From Clostridium felsineum DSM 794 (GTDB lineage Bacteria; Bacillota; Clostridia; Clostridiales; Clostridiaceae): a stretch of 64,000 bases of DNA. How positions within the stretch are numbered: position 1 is the stretch's first letter; each line of letters begins with the position of its first letter. The translations under genes were made by a program, and so were the position numbers. Positions 1-6,983 of this stretch are shown piece by piece. The DNA lies in assembly GCF_002006355.2 (NCBI RefSeq), contig NZ_CP096980.1:1798001-1862000 (forward strand). The letters run 5' to 3'. The notes under the pieces are model-generated. The model saw only the letters and a program-made list of their open reading frames with translations, was not told the origin of the DNA and ran no database searches.

Positions 1-217
1 TAAATTGTAGTTTTGCACCTCTAAAGTAAACCCGTTATGAAAATATTTACGATTTTTTAAATGAATAAAGCAACCTTTTTTATATTTTAGAAATAAAAAT
101 TATTATACAATATAGAGTTCGAGATTCAATAAATAACAATTTGAAAAAACTATAGTATAATAAGATATTAAAAGCTATATAGGAATACTCTTAAGAAAAA
201 AATATTTAGGAGGAAAA

Positions 218-1035
218 ATGATGAGTTATAAAATTGGAGAAGTGTCTAAATTATTGGATATACCCGTTGAAACAATACGATATTATGAATCAAAAAATAT
301 AATTTCACCTAAAAGAGCGAAGGATAGCAATTACCGTGAATATGAGACTTGGGATATCTACTATTTATTAGAGTGTAAAAAATTTAGAAGTTACAGCCTT
401 TCAATAGAAGAAATAACTAATATTATACATCATGAATCATTAGAATGTTTTTGTAAGAAAATTACAAAGGTACAGTATGAAATAGAAAATAAAATAAAAT
501 ATTATACACTGTTACATAAAAAGAATCAAAAATATCAAGATACATTAGTTAATATTAAAAAAAGCTATATCAAAATACAATAAAAAATAGACCTGAATCA
601 TTATATTTATTAATGAATGCTAGAGAAGATAGTGAATATGGAAGAATATATGATAACGATGGACTTTTTAAAGCATGGATAAAATATTTTCCCTTTATTG
701 ATGTTGTACAAAATATTTCAAAACAAGATATTAATTTTAGAGATGAAATTAACAGGGATAATTGGTTTTTGGGTATAGAAAAAGAATATGCAGAGGCATT
801 GGAATTACCAATTAATCAAAGTGTGATTTATAAAAAAGAACAAAAATGTATTTATACAATAGTATGTGTTGGAGATAGAGGAAGCTTATCATTAAAGATT
901 TTAGATGGTGCTATAAAATATATAGAAGACAATGGTTATAAAATTGTAGATGATATTATAGGAAACCTATTAGCACGAGTACATGAAGATGATAAATACT
1001 ATAGATATATTGAACTATGAATACCAATAGAATAA
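218..1035 (+). pseudogene. MerR-family regulator, frameshifted copy
   Basis: This is a near-identical copy of the intact MerR gene at 6072-6887. The N-terminal winged helix-turn-helix (first 110 or so residues) is open from the ATG at 218, after an AGGAGG site. A run of 7 A near 555-563 replaces a run of 8 A in the intact copy and shifts the frame, ending it at 583. The effector-binding half reopens at 613. A second change turns a Trp codon into TGA at 1018, removing the last residues. Two separate lesions make a dead gene more likely than a sequencing error. Confidence 0.9.
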
Positions 1036-1059
1036 GTTAAGAATTTTTTGATAAAGTGC

Positions 1060-1090
1060 TTGACTCTGTAGCCACTACAGGGTTTATTAT
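1060..1090 (+). promoter_or_regulatory. MerR-type promoter with 19-bp spacer, copy A
   Basis: TTGACT at 1060-1065 and TATTAT at 1085-1090 are separated by 19 bases, the long spacer typical of MerR-activated promoters. The spacer holds a perfect inverted repeat CTGTAG-CCA-CTACAG. It lies between the MerR copy and the ferredoxin remnant, where the regulator would act. Confidence 0.7.
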
Positions 1091-1131
1091 ACTAATGAAA
1101 ACAACAATTGACTACTAGGAGGAATAAGAAA

Positions 1132-1219
1132 ATGAATTTAATAACTGTAGATTAAGAAAAATGTATCAATTGTGGAATTTGTGCAAATGAATGTACTAGA
1201 CAGATATTAAGAATTGGGG
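1132..1219 (+). pseudogene. Ferredoxin-nitroreductase, 5' fragment
   Basis: These 88 bases match the start of the intact gene at 6984, including the AGGAGG site and the first ferredoxin cysteine motif. Codon 8 is TAA in place of CAA, one motif residue has changed, and homology stops at about 1219, after which the sequence is unrelated. A short open stretch follows (about 1221-1316, containing three cysteines) that I cannot identify. The fragment cannot make a functional product. Confidence 0.85.
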
Positions 1220-1404
1220 AAACCCTGAAATATCAGCCGTATGCTCTTTATGCCAGACCAATGTTCCTTGTGAATTTAGGAACCCTACATTAGCTGCTAA
1301 TAGGCAGGCGAAGTAGCGGATTTGAAACATAAATCGTAATGGCTAATTAGTGTTAATTGTCGATCTATAAGTAGTGTGGAAAGTTAATTTTTTTTGCTTA
1401 TTGA

Positions 1405-1423
1405 TGTAACAATAATGATTACA
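1405..1423. promoter_or_regulatory. Rrf2-type operator, imperfect
   Basis: TGTAAC, 7 bases, ATTACA. It has the same half-sites and the same 7-base spacing as the sites at 2071, 2876, 2915 and 4106, with one mismatch in the right half. Confidence 0.45.
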
Positions 1424-1464
1424 ATTGCTATTAATAAAAATGGATTGAAGTCGCAAAATTAATC

Positions 1465-1498
1465 CATACGCATATTATTCTTTAAGAATATGCGTATG
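1465..1498. other. 12-bp inverted repeat
   Basis: CATACGCATATT at 1465-1476 pairs with AATATGCGTATG at 1487-1498 across a 10-base loop. No T-run follows, so it is not a clear terminator. It lies just upstream of the Rrf2 gene and could be a regulatory hairpin or the relic of a mobile element. Confidence 0.5.
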
Positions 1499-1518
1499 AT
1501 ACTTAATAAAGGGCTGTG

Positions 1519-1537
1519 TGTAATTACAATTGTTACA
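1519..1537. promoter_or_regulatory. Rrf2-type operator at the Rrf2 gene itself
   Basis: TGTAAT, 7 bases, GTTACA. It ends 23 bases before the Rrf2 ATG and nearly touches the ribosome binding site, so bound protein would block its own transcription. This suggests autorepression. Confidence 0.6.
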
Positions 1538-1560
1538 AATGTAATTAAGAGGAGGGCAAA

Positions 1561-2007
1561 ATGAGAATAAATACAAAATTTCCAGTTGCAATACATATTT
1601 TAGCAGTTGTTGGATTAGCGCCACTATTATATAATGAAAAGCCTACTTCTGCAGCAATTGCATTAAGCGTTAACACGAATCCTGTTGTAATTAGAAGAAT
1701 AAACGCTCTGCTTAAAACAGCAGGATTGATAAACGTCCGTGCGGGTATAGGTGGTGTTGAGTTGCTAAAATCACCAAAAGAAATATCATTAAGAATGATA
1801 TTTGATGCTGTACAATCTGATGAAGCATCGAGTATTTTTGATCTGCATGATAAGGTTAATCCGAAATGCAAAATCGGTTCGGTCATTAATCTTGCGTTGT
1901 CCGTCCCATTGCATTCAGTTCAACTTGAAATGGAGTTAGAGTTAGAGAAATATACACTATTTGATATAATGAAGGATATTGCAACTAGGAATGATATGGA
2001 ACTCTAA
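1561..2007 (+). CDS. Rrf2-family transcriptional repressor (YwnA/SaiR-like)
   Basis: A 148-residue protein of normal Rrf2 length. The N-terminal winged helix-turn-helix (about residues 8-65) includes the AIALSVNTNPVVIRRI recognition region. A dimer helix follows and the C-terminus ends in the YTLFDI pattern. It has one cysteine, in NPKCKIG near residue 103, rather than the three-Cys cluster of IscR/NsrR, so it fits the YwnA/SaiR group, which senses thiol or electrophile stress. The start follows GAGGAGG. Operator-like sites lie on both sides of the gene (1519 and 2071) and before the two OYE genes. I infer that it represses itself and those reductases. The ligand is unknown. Confidence 0.85.
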   Translation: MRINTKFPVAIHILAVVGLAPLLYNEKPTSAAIALSVNTNPVVIRRINALLKTAGLINVRAGIGGVELLKSPKEISLRMIFDAVQSDEASSIFDLHDKVNPKCKIGSVINLALSVPLHSVQLEMELELEKYTLFDIMKDIATRNDMEL

Positions 2008-2070
2008 TCGTTAATAGCTTTTGATACCAAAACTCAAGCAATTGATTTGATAATTTTTTTTGCAATTCGA

Positions 2071-2089
2071 TGTAACAATAATTGTTACA
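2071..2089. promoter_or_regulatory. Rrf2-type operator, perfect palindrome
   Basis: TGTAAC-AATAATT-GTTACA, extended by flanking CGA and TCG. It lies between the Rrf2 gene and the decayed OYE gene, so it probably controlled that gene before it lost its 5' half. Confidence 0.6.
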
Positions 2090-2244
2090 TCGAATGATGA
2101 TATTAATCTTTAAAAAGTAGTGAAGGATATTTGAAAAGACTATCATGGTTTCTTATTGTCATATTTTATTACCGATAGAAATGATCTATCCCTGACATAT
2201 AAAGTACTTGGTGTGTCATAAATAAGTTGGCTAAGGGTGATTAA

Positions 2245-2706
2245 TAATTCATTAACCAAGGGATCAAAAATAAATGTGGAGCTGATTATCCGGTTTTTGT
2301 CAAGGTGAATTCAAATGCCGCTGAAGAAAATGAACAATATACGAGTGACTTGAAGAAAATGATACCTGAGTTTAAGAGATTGGGTGTCGAAGCTGTTGAA
2401 TTTAGCGGGTCTAATTTCATACATATGAAATACTCGGATCACAATTATTTTGTTGAAAGCGCAATGAATATCAAAGGGAATACAGACATCCCTGTAATAG
2501 TAGTTGGCGGTATACGAAATTTCGAGGATATGGAGGCAGTGTTGGAAGCTGGTGCCGATATGATCTCTATGAGCAGACCACTTATAAGCGAACCTGATTT
2601 GATTACCAGACTAAAAAATGGTCAGGAAAAAGCAAGATGTGCAAGTTGTAATAAGTGCTTTACGGTTGGGAAAAGAGATGCATTCTTAACTAAAATAAGA
2701 CGATAA
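2245..2706 (+). pseudogene. Old Yellow Enzyme family, C-terminal fragment
   Basis: The reading frame from about 2245 encodes a stretch matching residue 200 onward of the OYE proteins at 2956 and 4147. It includes DYPVFVKVN, the FMN-phosphate region IPVIVVGGIR, the SRPLISEPDL segment and the cysteine motif CASCNKC. The first 200 or so residues, including the substrate-binding His and Tyr, are missing, and no start or ribosome site is present. It diverges more from the two intact copies than they do from each other, so it is an older member of the array. Confidence 0.85.
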
Positions 2707-2744
2707 GTTTATGAACAACAGATAAGGGCTAATGAAAGCGTGGT

Positions 2745-2848
2745 AGGCCATTACATGGAGCACTGTTGGAACCTCTAATAGCTGTAAAAAAAGCTTAGAA
2801 GATACACTCAAGGAATATACTCTTTTTGATGTAGTGGAGAAAATATAA
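2745..2848 (+). pseudogene. Second Rrf2 gene, C-terminal remnant
   Basis: One frame reads LHGALLEPLIAVKKS, then EDTLKEYTLFDVVEKI and TAA at 2846-2848. The end matches the C-terminus of the Rrf2 protein at 1561-2007 (EKYTLFDIMKDI). Nothing upstream resembles the DNA-binding domain. An earlier duplication therefore carried a second Rrf2 gene next to an OYE gene. Confidence 0.7.
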
Positions 2849-2875
2849 AAATATTTGTAAAAGTACAAAAATTTT

Positions 2876-2894
2876 TGTAACCTAAGTGGTTACA
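2876..2894. promoter_or_regulatory. Rrf2-type operator, distal site for OYE copy 1
   Basis: TGTAAC-CTAAGTG-GTTACA. It lies 39 bases upstream of a second site at 2915, giving OYE copy 1 a paired operator. Confidence 0.6.
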
Positions 2895-2914
2895 CAATTT
2901 TTTTAAAATATAGT

Positions 2915-2933
2915 TGTAACTAAAAAAGTTACA
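2915..2933. promoter_or_regulatory. Rrf2-type operator, proximal site for OYE copy 1
   Basis: TGTAAC-TAAAAAA-GTTACA, perfect half-sites, ending 22 bases before the OYE start and close to its AAGGAGG site. The same sequence precedes OYE copy 2. Confidence 0.65.
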
Positions 2934-2955
2934 AAATAATAAGGAGGATTTTATA

Positions 2956-4032
2956 ATGAAAACAATTTTTGAAAAAGCGAATGTGGGAGCAATAACCTTA
3001 AAAAATCGTATTATTCGTAGTGCAACACAGGGGGGAGCTGCTGATCAAGATGGGCACATTACCGAGAAGTTAATTTCTATCTATGAAAAGATTGCGGCAG
3101 GAGGCGCAGGCGCAGCAATTACCGGCATGATGGGGGTTGATGAAAACTCACGGGTTTTTCCACATATGGCAAAGGTGTACGATGATGATTTTGTTTCTGG
3201 ATTAAGTAAGCTAGTTAATAAAGTTCATACCCAGGATTGTAAAATTATTGTACAGTTAGCACACTGTGGTGCAAAAGCAAATCCAGATAATGGAAACAAA
3301 CCGCTTGCTCCATCTGATATTATGCTTTCTGAAGATAAATCAGCCAAAAGTATGACTAAAGAAGAAATACAAAGTGTTATTCATAGTTTTGCCCTAGCTG
3401 CTGAGAGGTGCAAAGAAGCAGGTGCTGACGGCGTTCAGATACATAGTGCACACGGTTATTTGCTCAGTCAGTTTCTTAGTCCGTTTTTTAATAAACGAAA
3501 TGATGAATACGGAGGAGATATTTCTAATCGTGCGAAAATTGTATTTGAAGTATATGCTGCCATTAGAGAAAAGGTTGGTAATGACTACCCTATCTGGGTT
3601 AAAGTTAATGGAGAGGATTATGTAAGCGGAGGACTTAGTCTTGAAGAATGTTTATGGGTATGTTGTGAGCTAGACAAGTTAGGTATAAATGGAATTGAAA
3701 TAAGCGGTGGCATAGGCATTTCTCCTGAAAGCGCTGCCACAAGGAAAATGTCAAGTTCTGATAAAGAAGGTGTGTTTGCTCAAAATGCAATGCAGGTTGC
3801 AGAGAAAGTGAATGCATCCGTAATAAGTGTCGGATGGTACCGCACACCAGATATGATCGAAGAATGGTTAAATAAAGGTAAAATACAGGCAATAAGCTTA
3901 TGCCGTCCTCTTATTTGTGAACCTGAATTGCCAAATATTTGGGGCTCAGGCAACAGAAGAAAATCAAAGTGTATATCTTGTAATAAATGTTACGATTTTA
4001 AAAGTGGATTTGGGTGTAAGGTTTTTAAATAA
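2956..4032 (+). CDS. Old Yellow Enzyme-type NAD(P)H:flavin oxidoreductase, copy 1
   Basis: A 358-residue FMN-dependent TIM-barrel reductase that would reduce activated C=C bonds or nitro groups. Visible features are QLAHCG at 100-105, the substrate-binding signature H163-x2-H166-G-Y168 (histidines bind the substrate carbonyl; Tyr is the proton donor in the YqjM type), LSPFFNKR, and the FMN-phosphate region at 290-325. The C-terminus carries CxxCxxC-x8-C (Cys 339, 342, 345, 354), resembling the 4Fe-4S site of 2,4-dienoyl-CoA and 2-enoate reductases, but the flavodoxin-like C-terminal domain of those proteins is absent. The start follows AAGGAGG. Two Rrf2-type operators precede it. The substrate is unknown; electrophile or quinone detoxification is an inference from the regulator. 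Confidence 0.9.
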   Translation: MKTIFEKANVGAITLKNRIIRSATQGGAADQDGHITEKLISIYEKIAAGGAGAAITGMMGVDENSRVFPHMAKVYDDDFVSGLSKLVNKVHTQDCKIIVQLAHCGAKANPDNGNKPLAPSDIMLSEDKSAKSMTKEEIQSVIHSFALAAERCKEAGADGVQIHSAHGYLLSQFLSPFFNKRNDEYGGDISNRAKIVFEVYAAIREKVGNDYPIWVKVNGEDYVSGGLSLEECLWVCCELDKLGINGIEISGGIGISPESAATRKMSSSDKEGVFAQNAMQVAEKVNASVISVGWYRTPDMIEEWLNKGKIQAISLCRPLICEPELPNIWGSGNRRKSKCISCNKCYDFKSGFGCKVFK

Positions 4033-4105
4033 TAATAAAATAAATTATGATAAATGTCTTTTATTCACAGAGTGAATATTGGGTTGAAATTTTTAAAAAT
4101 GTAGT

Positions 4106-4124
4106 TGTAACTAAAAAAGTTACA
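4106..4124. promoter_or_regulatory. Rrf2-type operator for OYE copy 2
   Basis: TGTAAC-TAAAAAA-GTTACA, identical to the site at 2915 and at the same distance from the start codon. Copy 2 lacks the second upstream site present at 2876. Confidence 0.65.
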
Positions 4125-4146
4125 AAATAATAAGGAGGATTTTATA

Positions 4147-5214
4147 ATGAAAACAATTTTTGAGAAAACGAATGTGGGAGCAATAACTTTAAAAAACCGT
4201 ATAATTCGTAGTGCAACAGTGGAGGGAGCTGCTGATCAAGATGGGCACATTACCGAGAAGTTAATTTCTATCTACGAAAAGCTTGCGGAAGGAGGCGTAG
4301 GCGCAGCAATTACCAGCTTGTTTGGGGTTGATGAAAACTCGAGGCTATTTCCTAATATTGTAAAGGCGTACGATGATGATTTTGTTCCCGGATTAAGTAA
4401 GATAGTTAATAAAGCTCACGCCCATGATTGCAAGATTATTGTACAGTTAGGGCATTTTGGTGTAGAAGCAAATCCCGATAATGGAAACAAACCGCTTGCT
4501 CCATCTGATTTTATGCTTTCTGAAGATAAATCAGCCAAAAGTATGACTAAAGAAGAAATACAAAGTGTTATTCATAGTTTTGCTATAGCTGCTGAGAGGT
4601 GCAAAGAAGCAGGTGCTGATGGCGTTCAGATACAAGGCTCACACGGTAAATTGCTCAGCCAGTTTCTTAGCCCGTATTTTAATAAACGAAATGATGAATA
4701 TGGAGGAGATATTTCTAATCGTGCTAAAATCGTATTTGAAGTATATGCTGCCATTAGAGAAAAGGTTGGAGAGGATTATCCTATCTGGATTAAAATTAAT
4801 GGTGAGGATTATGTAGATGGAGGATTTACTCTCGAAGAATGTTTATGGGTATGTTGTGAGCTAGATAAGTTAGGCATAAATGGAATTGAAATAGGCGGTG
4901 GTATAGGCATTCCTGGTTACTCAAGGAGAATGTCAAGTTCTGACAAAGAAGGTGTGTTTGCTCAAAATGCAATACAGATTGCAGAGAAAGTGAATGCATC
5001 CGTAATAAGTGTCGGATGTCACCGTACGCCAGATATGATCGAAGAATGGTTAAATAAAGGGAAAATAGAAGCAATAAGCTTATGCCGTCCTCTTATTTGC
5101 GAACCTGAATTGCCAAGTATTTGGGAAGCAGGTAACAGAAAAAAATCAAAATGTATATCGTGTAATAAATGTTTTGATGTAGGAACTGGATTTGGGTGTA
5201 AGGTTTTTAAATAA
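4147..5214 (+). CDS. Old Yellow Enzyme-type oxidoreductase, copy 2, altered active site
   Basis: A 355-residue tandem paralogue of the protein at 2956. The FMN-binding regions and the C-terminal CxxCxxC-x8-C are kept. The substrate signature HSAHGY has become QGSHGK: His163 is Gln (codon 4633-4635) and Tyr168 is Lys (codon 4648-4650), while His166 remains. A three-residue deletion follows GGIGI. The rest of the gene is intact and uses the same ribosome site and operator, so it is unlikely to be a simple pseudogene. Loss of one carbonyl ligand and of the proton donor predicts altered substrate range or loss of ene-reduction. Confidence 0.9.
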   Translation: MKTIFEKTNVGAITLKNRIIRSATVEGAADQDGHITEKLISIYEKLAEGGVGAAITSLFGVDENSRLFPNIVKAYDDDFVPGLSKIVNKAHAHDCKIIVQLGHFGVEANPDNGNKPLAPSDFMLSEDKSAKSMTKEEIQSVIHSFAIAAERCKEAGADGVQIQGSHGKLLSQFLSPYFNKRNDEYGGDISNRAKIVFEVYAAIREKVGEDYPIWIKINGEDYVDGGFTLEECLWVCCELDKLGINGIEIGGGIGIPGYSRRMSSSDKEGVFAQNAIQIAEKVNASVISVGCHRTPDMIEEWLNKGKIEAISLCRPLICEPELPSIWEAGNRKKSKCISCNKCFDVGTGFGCKVFK

Positions 5215-5351
5215 TAATAAAATAAATTATGACAGATGCCTTTTACTCACAGAGTAAATATTGAGATATAGTGGTAGTGGGAGCATCAGTGCAACCAGAG
5301 AGGGGCAAAGTAGAAACCACGCCTAATGTCCGATAATACTAGTTATGTAAA

Positions 5352-5381
5352 AGATGCCATTCCGTTTTTGGAATGGCATCT
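5352..5381. terminator. Hairpin downstream of OYE copy 2
   Basis: AGATGCCATTCC pairs perfectly with GGAATGGCATCT around a six-base loop. No T-run follows on the + strand. It may end transcription of the OYE pair. The stretch 5215-5351 shows no gene, only a possible coding relic (about 5275-5335) that I cannot assign. Confidence 0.4.
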
Positions 5382-5495
5382 GCAGTTAATAAAGCATATA
5401 TTCGATTTTCTCAGTACTACCAATAGGGTTAAAAGGCGAAGTAACATAATTTATATAATATACAGAAAAACAACAATTCGGAAAGGAGAATGATT

Positions 5496-5747
5496 ATGCT
5501 TGAATTTAAATATGATACGCAATTATTAATTGAGGGAGAAAATCTTTCAGAAGATGAAATCAATAAATATATCACAAATAATATTGAAGGTGATTGCTTA
5601 CTTGCAGTTGGAGATGAAGAACTGATAAAAATTCATTTTCATACTAACACACCTTGGAAACTGCTTGAGTATTGTGATTCTTTGGGTGAAATTTATGATA
5701 TTGTAGTAGAGGATATGGAGCGACAGTCAAAGGGTCTGCAAGGTTAG
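5496..5747 (+). CDS. Standalone FakA/DAK-type domain protein
   Basis: An 83-residue soluble protein. The core GDCLLAVGDEELIKIHFHTN and the ending EDMERQ resemble the domain of the fatty acid kinase FakA (YloV) that follows its DhaL kinase domain. Here the domain stands alone, without the ATP-binding part. The ATG at 5496 is preferred over 5490 because it leaves six bases after GGAAAGGAGA. Small separate proteins of this type are, as I recall, annotated as dihydroxyacetone kinase-related in clostridia. The role is unknown. It lies between the OYE pair and the second MerR unit. Confidence 0.65.
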   Translation: MLEFKYDTQLLIEGENLSEDEINKYITNNIEGDCLLAVGDEELIKIHFHTNTPWKLLEYCDSLGEIYDIVVEDMERQSKGLQG

Positions 5748-6071
5748 CAAATTCTGATTTGTTACAGATATGAAGAAAATAATTTAGTGCACAATCTTCT
5801 TATCTTGTTCAACAATAACTAAATAAATGTAAAAATCGTTGTATAAATGACTGTAAATTTTAGTTTTGTACCTCTAAAGTAAACCCGTTATGAAAATATT
5901 TACGATTTTTTAAATGAATAAAGCAACCTTTTTTATATTTAGAAATAAAAATTATTATACAATATAGTATTCGAGAGTCAATAAAAGACAATTTGAAAAA
6001 TTATAGTATAATAAGAGATTAAAAGCTATATAGGAATACTCTTAAGAAAAAAATATTTAGGAGGAAAAAGG

Positions 6072-6887
6072 ATGAGTTATAAAATTGGAGAAGTGTCTAA
6101 ATTATTGGATATCCCTGTTGAAACAATACGATATTATGAATCAAAAAATATAATTTCACCTAAAAGAGCAAAGGATAGCAATTACCGTGAATATGAGACT
6201 TGGGATATCTACTATTTATTAGAGTGTAAAAAATTTAGAAGTTACAGCCTTCCAATAGAAGAAATAATTAATATTATACATCATGAATCATTAGAATATT
6301 TTTGTGAGAAAATTACAAAGGTACAGCATGAAATAGAAAATAAAATAAAGTACTATACACTGTTACATAAAAAGAATCAAAAATATCAAGACACATTAGT
6401 TAATATTAAAAAAAAGCTAAATCAATATACAATAAAAAATAGATCTGAATCATTATATTTATTAATGAATGCTAGAGAAGATAGTGAATATGGAAGGATA
6501 TATGATAACGATGGACTTTTTAAAGCATGGATAAAATATTTTCCCTTTATTGATGTTGCACAAAATATTTCAAAACAAGATATTAATTTTAGAGATGAAA
6601 TTAACAGGGATAATTGGTTTTTGGGTATGGAGAAAGAATATGCAGATGCATTAGAATTACCAATTAATCAAAGTGTGATTTATAAAAAAGAACAAAAATG
6701 TATTTATACAATAGTATGTGTTGGAGATAGAGGAAGCTTATCATTAAAGATTTTAGATGGTGCTATAAAATATATAGAAGACAATGGTTATAAAATTGTA
6801 GATGATATTATAGGAAACCTATTAGCACGAGTACATGAAGATGATAAATACTATAGATATATTGAACTATGGATACCAATAGAATAA
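6072..6887 (+). CDS. MerR-family regulator with GyrI-like effector domain
   Basis: A 271-residue activator. Residues 1-70 form the MerR winged helix-turn-helix (YKIGEVSKLLDIPVETIRYY), followed by a coiled-coil dimer helix at about 75-120. A C-terminal GyrI/BmrR-like effector domain (about 125-271) follows, of the kind that binds bulky lipophilic compounds. The ATG follows AGGAGG. A promoter with a 19-base spacer and a dyad lies just downstream, before the ferredoxin-nitroreductase gene, so the target is very likely that gene. The ligand cannot be read from the sequence; a nitro or quinone-type compound is a guess from the target. Confidence 0.88.
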   Translation: MSYKIGEVSKLLDIPVETIRYYESKNIISPKRAKDSNYREYETWDIYYLLECKKFRSYSLPIEEIINIIHHESLEYFCEKITKVQHEIENKIKYYTLLHKKNQKYQDTLVNIKKKLNQYTIKNRSESLYLLMNAREDSEYGRIYDNDGLFKAWIKYFPFIDVAQNISKQDINFRDEINRDNWFLGMEKEYADALELPINQSVIYKKEQKCIYTIVCVGDRGSLSLKILDGAIKYIEDNGYKIVDDIIGNLLARVHEDDKYYRYIELWIPIE

Positions 6888-6911
6888 GTTAAGAATTTTT
6901 TGATAAAGTGC

Positions 6912-6942
6912 TTGATCCTGTAGCTACTATAGGGTTTATCAT
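6912..6942 (+). promoter_or_regulatory. MerR-type promoter with 19-bp spacer, copy B
   Basis: TTGATC at 6912-6917 and TATCAT at 6937-6942 are 19 bases apart. The spacer contains CCTGTAG-CTA-CTATAGG, an inverted repeat with one mismatch. It drives the intact ferredoxin-nitroreductase gene starting at 6984. Confidence 0.72.
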
Positions 6943-6983
6943 ACTACTTAAAACAACAATTGACTACTAGGAGGAATAAGAAA

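Larger units (their letters stand above)
1..1219. repeat. Long direct repeat, copy A (decayed)
   Basis: This segment is repeated at about 5852-7072 with an offset of 5852-5854 bases. It covers the leader, the MerR gene, the MerR-type promoter and the first 88 bases of the ferredoxin-nitroreductase gene. Homology stops near 1219. The left end lies outside the window. Copy A carries the inactivating changes, so it is the decaying copy. Confidence 0.9.
2908..5268 (+). repeat. Tandem duplication of the OYE unit (period 1191)
   Basis: The operator, ribosome site, OYE gene and about 55 bases of 3' flank are repeated head to tail at roughly 2908-4098 and 4099-5268. The proteins are about 86% identical by my count, so the duplication is not very recent. 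Confidence 0.9.

Noticed and set aside
3422..5074. Short frames on both strands inside the two OYE genes
   Set aside because: They appear in parallel in both copies only because the genes are duplicated; none has a ribosome site.
5265..5345. Structured RNA after OYE copy 2
   Set aside because: GGGAGCATCAGTGCAACC looked like a conserved leader, but no pairing pattern or downstream gene supports it; it may be a coding relic.
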